58,887 nt of DNA from Planctomycetota bacterium (GTDB lineage Bacteria > Planctomycetota > Phycisphaerae > Sedimentisphaerales > Anaerobacaceae). Where the stretch lies: contig VRUK01000014.1 of NCBI GenBank assembly GCA_019456195.1, forward strand, positions 1 through 58,887, read 5' to 3'. The notes under the pieces are model-generated. The model saw nothing but the letters and a program-made list of their open reading frames with translations, was not told where the DNA came from and did no database searches. Shown one piece after another: positions 52,922 to 58,887 of the stretch. Both the position numbers and the translations under genes were made by a program. Within the stretch, counting starts at the first letter, position 1. Each line of letters starts with the position of its first letter.

Positions 52922-54268
52922 ATGAATCGGCGAACTTTTCTCAAAGCCACGGGATTGAGTGCGGCTTCGATAGTTTTACCCACGTCAATACTCGCTACGG
53001 AAGAACAAAATGACCACATTCTCAACCAGGCCGAAACCCGCATCGAGAAATACCGCATGGGAAGTGCATCCTTGAAACTTCTTGCCCCGGATGGGAAATC
53101 GCTTAAGAGAGGTTCATCAATAAGTATAAAACAAACTCGGCACAAGTTTCTGTTCGGCTGCAATATATTCAAGCTGAATAAGTGCAGGACACCCCAGGAC
53201 AACGCCGCCTACGCAGAGCATTTCGCTGAGCTGCTGAATTTTGCTACATTGCCTTTCTACTGGTGGAATTATGAACGGCAACGCGGCAAACCGGACGATG
53301 ACAGAACCGATGAGGTTATCCGATGGTGCAAAAGCCAAAACATAATAACAAAAGGACATCCTTTGGCCTGGAATTTCGCCCAGTCGTCCTGGCTCCCTAA
53401 AGACCCTGAGATAGCAATGCGGCTACAGATGAACCGGATTGAGCGCTGCACCAAACGATTCAAAAACGAACTCGACATCTGGGATGTAGTTAATGAGGCA
53501 ACACATTACGACCGCCCCGGCTGTAAGGAACGTGCGCCGATATTGACCGAAGCTATCGCCAAAATGGGCGTCGAGGCTTATATTCTTGAGGCATTCAAGA
53601 GGGCACGCAGCGGCAATCCCAAAGCCACACTTCTTATCAACGACTATCGAACCGACAAATCTTATGCCGAAAAGGTGATTTCAAAATTGGTCGATGATAG
53701 TGGACAATCCCTTTACGACGTCGTCGGCATACAATCACATATGCACAGTGGTTACTGGGGCGTACAGAAAGCCTGGGAAGTCTGCGAACGCTTTGCAAAA
53801 TTCCAAAAGCCCCTGCATTACACAGAAACAACTGTCGTCTCAGGCAAGCAGGGCTGGGAACTCCAAAAGGAACGCAAAGACCCCAATTTCCGTTGGATCA
53901 GTACCCCGGAAGGCGAACAAAGACAGGCTAAGCAGACAGCCGAGTTTTACCGTATCCTTTTTTCACATCCTGCCGTTGAGGCGATTACCTGGTGGGACTT
54001 CACCGACCAGAATGCCTGGCAGCGAGCACCGGCCGGTCTTATTCGAGACGATATGACACCTAAACCTGCTTACAATGAATTAAAAAAGCTCATCAAAGGA
54101 AAATGGTGGACCCGGCTCGAAACAAAAACCAAGGCAAAAGGCAAAGCAAAGTTCCGCGGCTTTTACGGACAATACGAAGTTACTGCTCAAATCGGCGGCC
54201 AAAAACTTACCGGCACCTTCCAACTCGATAAAACCGCATCGAAAACGATAAACGTCCGATTGACTTGA
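52922..54268 (+). CDS. GH10 family endo-beta-1,4-xylanase
   Basis: A 448-residue secreted retaining glycosidase. The N-terminus MNRRTFLKATGLSAASIVLP is a Tat-type signal. GH10 landmarks: GHPLAWNFAQSSWLP, acid/base Glu192 in WDVVNEATHYD, SHMHSGYWG and nucleophile Glu302 in LHYTETTVVS, then ITWWDFTDQNAW. It hydrolyses internal bonds of xylan in the periplasm or outside. A small C-terminal domain of about 60 residues (KFRGFYGQYEVTAQIGG onward) may be a beta-sandwich. It lies 76 bp after the DUF5107 gene. Confidence 0.95.
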   Translation: MNRRTFLKATGLSAASIVLPTSILATEEQNDHILNQAETRIEKYRMGSASLKLLAPDGKSLKRGSSISIKQTRHKFLFGCNIFKLNKCRTPQDNAAYAEHFAELLNFATLPFYWWNYERQRGKPDDDRTDEVIRWCKSQNIITKGHPLAWNFAQSSWLPKDPEIAMRLQMNRIERCTKRFKNELDIWDVVNEATHYDRPGCKERAPILTEAIAKMGVEAYILEAFKRARSGNPKATLLINDYRTDKSYAEKVISKLVDDSGQSLYDVVGIQSHMHSGYWGVQKAWEVCERFAKFQKPLHYTETTVVSGKQGWELQKERKDPNFRWISTPEGEQRQAKQTAEFYRILFSHPAVEAITWWDFTDQNAWQRAPAGLIRDDMTPKPAYNELKKLIKGKWWTRLETKTKAKGKAKFRGFYGQYEVTAQIGGQKLTGTFQLDKTASKTINVRLT

Positions 54269-54430
54269 TTAAAACTTAACAAGGAAAAAACGAGCAGGTT
54301 AACTTTATAAGTGCCGCGATTTGAACGCAAAACAGGAAACTAATTGCACATCGATTTCAGTACGTTAGAATCTCACCAGAGCCGGTTTATTTCACATAAT
54401 ATTTGTGAACGGTTGATGAAAGGAGAGATT

Positions 54431-56314
54431 ATGAAAGGTGCAGTTTTGCGAAAGAACATGGTCCAAAAGTTTCGCTTTATACCAATTCTGTTAATAGTTC
54501 TCACAGTTTCTGCAATTAACATCGCAGCCCAACCACAAAATAGTGTCCCCCGCCCCGAACATCCAAAACCACAATTCCATCGGGAAACCTGGCTGAATCT
54601 CAACGGCCAATGGAATTTTGGCTTTGACCTTGGCTTTTCCGGCAACGAGAAAGACTGGCCGAAGGACGCGACAAGGCTGGATAAAAAAATCATCGTTCCT
54701 TTCTGCCCTGAGAGCAAACTATCAGGCATCGGACATACAAACTTTATGAACGAAGTTTGTTACCACCGAAAATTCACTGTTCCGAAGCAATGGGCCGGCA
54801 AACGAGTATTTTTACACTTTGGTGCGGTTGATTATGACTGCCGTGCCTGGGTCAATGGAACAAGCGTTGGTCGTCACTATGGAGGCAGCTCATCATTTTG
54901 CTTTGAGATTACCGATGCGCTGCGAAATGGAGAGAATGACCTTTTCGTCTGCGCCCTTGATGATGTACGCTCCGACGTTCAGCCCGCAGGCAAACAAAGC
55001 AGGAGACTCGAATCGCGGGGTGTCGTCTATACGCGGACTACAGGGATATGGCAGACTGTTTGGCTGGAGGCCCGGCCACAAAGCTTTATCGAATTCGTCC
55101 GAATTGTCCCCGACCTCGACAATCGACGCTTTGTCCTGACTCCTGTCATTAATAACTATAACCGGGGCATGGAGTTTCAAGCCACCCTCCTTTCCGATAC
55201 AGGCAAAAAGCTCACCTCAGTTCGCTCACAATCAGCCAACGGCATTGCTCAGATTCTCAAAGTAAAAAAGCCAAGACCATGGGGCCAGGACGACCCGTAT
55301 CTTTACAAACTCCGGTTCGAGCTTCTCCAGGACAACCGTATTGTGGACACAGTAAACAGCTATGCCGGCCTTCGCAAATTCCACATTGAAGGAAACAAGT
55401 TTTATCTCAATAACAAGCCTATCTTTTTGCGTCATGTTCTCGACCAGGGATTTTATCCCGACGGCATCTGGACAGCACCAAGCGACAAAGCTCTCAAGGC
55501 CGATATTGAACTCTCACTGGCTGTAGGCTTTAATGGCGCACGTCTCCATCAAAAGGTTTTCGAGGAACGGTTCCATTACTGGGCCGACCGCCTCGGATAT
55601 ATAACATGGGGCGAGTTCTGCGACTGGGGCGGCTCCCATTCATTTGCCAATCCACAGGGAGTACACAACCATCAGACCGAATGGCGAGAGGTCGTCATGC
55701 GTGACTTAAACCACCCTTCAATTGTAGCCTGGACACCCTTTAATGAAACAAGAGGAGCCGCAAGTTCTCGCTGGGAGGTTCATCGCCGTGCAGTAAAAGA
55801 AACCGTTGACCTGACCCGCGCTTTAGACCCGACACGCCCGATTAATGAGGCCAGTGGATACGTCCATGTTGAAACAGACATATTCACTGTCCATGACTAT
55901 GACCAGAATCCTGAGACGTTCCGTGATCGCTATGCTTCAGTAGCACCCGATGGTAAGAACGTCTTTGTTCGCTTCCCGGAGATATCCGTTCCTTACCAGG
56001 GACAGCCATACTCAGTGGATGAATACGGCGGAACCTTCTGGACCAAAGAACACGCTGCCCAGGCACCAGCCGGTAACAACAGAAACAAGTGGGGATATGG
56101 CAAAAGTGCTGAGGAAGTCGAAGAGCTGATTGGCAAGCTGACCCTCATCCTTACCGACCATCCCAACATTGCCGGCTATTGCTACACACAGCTTACCGAC
56201 GTAGAGCAGGAAGTAAACGGCATTTACACCTATGAACGAGAGCTTAAGTTCAACACCGAACGTCTGAAAAAGTTTTTCTCAGCACCTGCGGCAATAGAAA
56301 AAAGTGAAGATTAA
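54431..56314 (+). CDS. glycoside hydrolase family 2 enzyme, secreted
   Basis: A 627-residue protein from ATG 54431 (AAAGGAGAG upstream; the frame is open from TTG 54344 but has no signal there). The signal peptide is at about residues 15-34. GH2 order is N-terminal jelly-roll (WLNLNGQWNFGFDLG and FGAVDYDCRAWVNG), immunoglobulin-like domain, then a TIM barrel. The acid/base Glu lies in TPFNETRGAASS (about residue 439) and the nucleophile in YSVDEYGG (about 531). It is a beta-galactosidase, glucuronidase or mannosidase type; specificity cannot be told. It works with the xylanase and sulfatase on a branched or sulfated polysaccharide. Confidence 0.85.
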   Translation: MKGAVLRKNMVQKFRFIPILLIVLTVSAINIAAQPQNSVPRPEHPKPQFHRETWLNLNGQWNFGFDLGFSGNEKDWPKDATRLDKKIIVPFCPESKLSGIGHTNFMNEVCYHRKFTVPKQWAGKRVFLHFGAVDYDCRAWVNGTSVGRHYGGSSSFCFEITDALRNGENDLFVCALDDVRSDVQPAGKQSRRLESRGVVYTRTTGIWQTVWLEARPQSFIEFVRIVPDLDNRRFVLTPVINNYNRGMEFQATLLSDTGKKLTSVRSQSANGIAQILKVKKPRPWGQDDPYLYKLRFELLQDNRIVDTVNSYAGLRKFHIEGNKFYLNNKPIFLRHVLDQGFYPDGIWTAPSDKALKADIELSLAVGFNGARLHQKVFEERFHYWADRLGYITWGEFCDWGGSHSFANPQGVHNHQTEWREVVMRDLNHPSIVAWTPFNETRGAASSRWEVHRRAVKETVDLTRALDPTRPINEASGYVHVETDIFTVHDYDQNPETFRDRYASVAPDGKNVFVRFPEISVPYQGQPYSVDEYGGTFWTKEHAAQAPAGNNRNKWGYGKSAEEVEELIGKLTLILTDHPNIAGYCYTQLTDVEQEVNGIYTYERELKFNTERLKKFFSAPAAIEKSED

Positions 56315-56367
56315 TCGTTTCTCAAAAATTCGTATTTTTAGCCGCTTTTTTTGTAAAGGAAAATTCA

Positions 56368-57777
56368 ATGAAACGTCGTGATTTTTTGAAAGTTGCGGGC
56401 ATCGGTGCAGCAGCATTGGCAATGCCGCGATGCGCCCAGACCCAACAGCGTTTAGCAAAAAACAAAAAGCCTAATATCGTATATATAATGCTGGACGAGC
56501 TTGGCTATTTTGAGCTGTCCTGTATGGGCAATAAATATCTCAAAACACCAAACATCGACCGAATGGCAACAGAAGGTATGCGTTTCACTCAGGCACTGGC
56601 AGGCGCCCCTGTATGTGCACCTACCCGCAGCGTATTGATGACAGGCCAGCATACTGGACATACGACCGTCAGGACCAATCCCGGCGGCGTGCCTTTGCGA
56701 GCCGAGGATATTACTGTTGCCGAGGTTCTCAAAACGGCAGGTTACGCAACCGGCGGATTCGGCAAGTGGGGCTGCGGCGACCGGGGAACTACAGGCGTCC
56801 CTGAAAAACACGGCTTCGACATCTTCTTCGGGTACTATGACCAGGTCCACGCCCACTCATTTTTCCCCAACTACCTTATACGAAGCGGTGAAAAAGTACC
56901 TCTTGAAGGCAATACAGGGGACTTCTACACAGGAAAACAATTCTCGCAATATCTGATATTCGACGAATCCATAAAGTTCATTCGTAAAAATAAGGACAGG
57001 CCTTTTTTCTGCTACTGTGCGTGGACTCCGCCGCACGGACGCTGGGGAATACCGGAAGATGACCCCGACTGGCAACAATTCAAAGATAAACCATGGAACA
57101 CAACAGGACATAGAAAACCTGAGGACTCAAAGGTATATGCGGCTATGGTAGCTATGGTTGACCGCGAAATCGGACAGATTTTCGGTTTACTTAAAGAACT
57201 TGATATTGACGATAACACGATCGTATTCGTCTGCGGCGACAATGGTGGCGCACGCTATTTCAAACACTTCTTCGATTCCAACGGGCATTTCCGGGGACAA
57301 AAGGGGAACCTATATGAAGGAGGCCTGCGCATCCCGATGATTGTGCGTTGGCCGAATAAAATCAAAGCCGGCGTTGTCAGCGACCATTTGTGGTATTTCC
57401 CGGATTGTTTACCGACCATGGCCGAACTCGCCGGAACCGAGCCGCCGGACAACATCGATGGGATATCAATTATTCCGACATTGTTGGGTGAGCGAGCCGC
57501 CGGCCGCAGGCAGGAAAATCACAAATACCTCTACTGGGAATACGGAAAACAGACAGCCGTGCGAATGGGCCACTGGAAAGCCATTCAGCCGGCCAAAAAC
57601 AAACCATTCGAATTATACGACCTGAACAAAGACATCGGGGAGCATAACAATATTGCAGATGAGCACCCGGACATTTTAGCTAAGATGAAACTCTATGCGA
57701 AGGAGGCCCACACCGAAAACATTCCGGGCGGCTGGATAGATAAAGAAAAAGCTTTCAAGGGACATCAGTTTCGTTGA
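56368..57777 (+). CDS. formylglycine-dependent sulfatase, secreted
   Basis: A 469-residue arylsulfatase-type enzyme. The N-terminus MKRRDFLKVAGIGAAALAMP is a Tat-like signal. The formylglycine site is Cys83 in PVCAPTRSVLMTG (C-x-P-x-R). One usual metal ligand is changed: MLDELGY has Asp43-Glu44 where most S1 sulfatases have Asp-Asp. GDNGG and GQKGNLYEGGLRIP are intact. It removes sulfate from a carbohydrate, fitting the glycoside hydrolases upstream. A maturase (FGE or anSME) is not in the window. Confidence 0.9.
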   Translation: MKRRDFLKVAGIGAAALAMPRCAQTQQRLAKNKKPNIVYIMLDELGYFELSCMGNKYLKTPNIDRMATEGMRFTQALAGAPVCAPTRSVLMTGQHTGHTTVRTNPGGVPLRAEDITVAEVLKTAGYATGGFGKWGCGDRGTTGVPEKHGFDIFFGYYDQVHAHSFFPNYLIRSGEKVPLEGNTGDFYTGKQFSQYLIFDESIKFIRKNKDRPFFCYCAWTPPHGRWGIPEDDPDWQQFKDKPWNTTGHRKPEDSKVYAAMVAMVDREIGQIFGLLKELDIDDNTIVFVCGDNGGARYFKHFFDSNGHFRGQKGNLYEGGLRIPMIVRWPNKIKAGVVSDHLWYFPDCLPTMAELAGTEPPDNIDGISIIPTLLGERAAGRRQENHKYLYWEYGKQTAVRMGHWKAIQPAKNKPFELYDLNKDIGEHNNIADEHPDILAKMKLYAKEAHTENIPGGWIDKEKAFKGHQFR

Positions 57778-57921
57778 TAGGGGTGTATCTACTAAGCTGT
57801 CGATGAGATAGATTTGCGTATTTTGCATCAGTTCAGAGTATAAATGTAAAAGTATATACCAAGGAAAAATTTAGCATTCAGTTCCAAGAGATGTTTAGAC
57901 TTTGAAGAAACACGTTACTGA

Positions 57922-58440
57922 TCAAATATATTGTGGTTGTAATAGCCACTCCCGTGCAAGAAGAACAGCGGTGCCAAGGCATTGAACCGCATCTAAACCT
58001 TGCTTATGGTATTTCATATGGTCGCGGCGATAATACATGAAGTTGGTGAGCGCATTCTCCAACTGAGTTACAGGTTCTTCTGGAAAACCCTTACTGTGAA
58101 AGCGTTTAAGATCATTTCTCGCGGATGTAAGAAGTTCTTGGCACTTGTTCCAATATAGCTTTTTTTCCTTAGAACATTTGGTACGCACCGCGAAGTAGAC
58201 AAGATCAATAGCCTCTTTAATTTTTTTCACCACAGGAGTAAGTGCCAAGGGCTGCCCAGCGACGAGCGGAATTAACTCGGATTCCTTCAGCCTCAAGGTA
58301 CGATATAACTCAGTAGGTATAATAAGTTCAAGCACCACGAGGAAAGCGTCAAAATCTCCATTATAGCGCCCAATTGTACCCCTTTTTAGGGGTTGGTGAT
58401 CATCGGGCCTATTTTCTTTTACGATGCGATAAGATGACAT
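57922..58440 (-). CDS. hypothetical helical protein
   Basis: A 172-residue soluble protein. A good ribosome site (AAAGGAG, six bases before the ATG) supports it as real. It is helical and basic, with YFAVRTKCSKEKKLYWNKCQ and MKYHKQGLDAVQCLGTAVLL. No family was recognised and no signal peptide is present. It is convergent with the sulfatase gene across 144 bp. Confidence 0.5.
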   Translation of the reverse strand: MSSYRIVKENRPDDHQPLKRGTIGRYNGDFDAFLVVLELIIPTELYRTLRLKESELIPLVAGQPLALTPVVKKIKEAIDLVYFAVRTKCSKEKKLYWNKCQELLTSARNDLKRFHSKGFPEEPVTQLENALTNFMYYRRDHMKYHKQGLDAVQCLGTAVLLAREWLLQPQYI

Positions 58441-58836
58441 ATCACGCTCCTTTCAGTTAAATTTATCCTATTTTCTTTAATACATACAATGGAGGGGCCA
58501 TATTGGCAAGTGGAAAATTTTCGCAAGTATAGCCTTATAAGGGACTTACAAGGATAACCGTAAAGTAGCAAGACCCAACAAGACCACGATGAACAAGAAT
58601 GATTAACTGAAACTTAAGGGAAGGTAACAAAAAGTGAAAATTATGTAACCATTCTGAATAAGATGGTAATCTCTTATTGACCATTTTATAAAAGTTTGTC
58701 ATAATTTGATTTGCATCGTACTTCTTTCAGTCTATTCTAAGTGGCAGTTGCTTAGTTATTGTGTTAGTGTTTATATTTTTCGTTGATTAACTGTTAAATA
58801 ACTTTTTTTTCATTTTTTTTGTGGTAGTGTTGTGCA
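58441..58836. other. gene-free right-hand stretch
   Basis: About 400 AT-rich bp between the unknown minus-strand gene and the partial gene at the edge. It holds a promoter (58677-58705) and an AT-rich tract (58796-58820). No other gene, repeat or stable hairpin was seen. Confidence 0.4.
58677..58705 (+). promoter_or_regulatory. promoter reading into the partial gene at the right edge
   Basis: TTGACC (58677-58682) and CATAAT (58700-58705) are exactly 17 bp apart. The leader would be about 125 nt to the ATG at 58837. Confidence 0.55.
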
Positions 58837-58887
58837 ATGGTCAAAAAATCGAGTGTTAGTCCAACAAAGGTGTCGCCACAGTCAAAA
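58837..58887 (+). CDS. N-terminal start of a gene cut by the window edge (tentative)
   Basis: ATG 58837 opens a frame of 17 codons that stays open to the last base. It begins MVKKSSVSPTKVSPQSK, a basic, Ser/Pro-rich start. The upstream ribosome site is weak (GTGGTAGTG). A strong promoter precedes it. Nothing can be said of function. Confidence 0.4.
   Translation, partial: MVKKSSVSPTKVSPQSK

Noticed and set aside
1..58887. CRISPR array, rRNA, tRNA, prophage, integrase or insertion-sequence transposase
   Set aside because: None was seen on reading. Short tRNA-like folds cannot be fully excluded without a covariance search.

Overview
The window looks like a chromosomal segment of a Planctomycetes-type bacterium, probably close to Phycisphaerae/Sedimentisphaerales. 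This is inferred from gene content: Tat-like secreted sulfatase and glycoside hydrolases, a DUF5107-TPR protein, a plant-like AroD-AroE fusion, a cassette of three SPFH proteins, and an unusual KAS/ACP/FabZ operon. No rRNA, tRNA, CRISPR array, transposase or integrase was seen. The two ends are cut inside or close to genes.

Layout. 1-1.27 kb is a gene-poor, repeat-rich stretch that ends in a strong promoter and a hairpin leader. 1.29-4.5 kb carries a PfkB-type kinase, a fused nucleotidyltransferase/CDP-alcohol phosphatidyltransferase (inositol-phosphate cytidylyltransferase/DIPP-synthase type) and an HD-like DUF4202-type protein. 4.65-7.8 kb has a 34-bp perfect inverted repeat, an IdeR/DtxR-like box inside a promoter, a DtxR/MntR-FeoA fusion regulator and FeoB: an iron-uptake unit that probably regulates itself. 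8-17.2 kb holds a PAS-only protein and then a mostly minus-strand block: membrane-anchored pectate lyase, FAD oxidoreductase, YbjQ-like protein, TRIC channel, frameshifted parvulin (ppiC), an unknown protein, a DRE-TIM aldolase and AroB.

17.4-24.8 kb (plus strand) has AroDE, a PIN-like protein coupled to it by an ATGA overlap, two MNT nucleotidyltransferases (one paired with a HEPN protein), a flavin-binding PNPOx-like protein, ArgG, a prepilin peptidase and an OmpA-type lipoprotein. 24.9-34.2 kb (minus strand) has ComEC, a PNPOx-like protein, SerS, a small lipoprotein, and a five-gene operon FabZ-like / long ACP / FabZ-like / KAS / KAS. In that operon one KAS has a Cys-His-Asn triad in place of Cys-His-His.

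34.4-35.4 kb has a hicBA toxin-antitoxin pair and a NAGS-like GNAT. 35.4-47.3 kb is a membrane block: a lone ABC-2 permease, three SPFH proteins, a P1B metal ATPase, an ABC exporter (ATPase with a long low-complexity tail, plus permease) and a large membrane-anchored protein. UvrD/PcrA helicase follows. 49.5-57.8 kb is a polysaccharide-degradation locus (DUF5107-TPR, GH10 xylanase, GH2, sulfatase). The right end has one unknown minus-strand gene and a strong promoter reading into a gene cut by the window edge.

The best candidates for something new are the KAS/ACP operon with the atypical triad, the inositol-phosphodiester-type fusion cluster, the seven-TM SPFH protein in its cassette, and the repeated hydrophobic leader in front of the two MNT genes.
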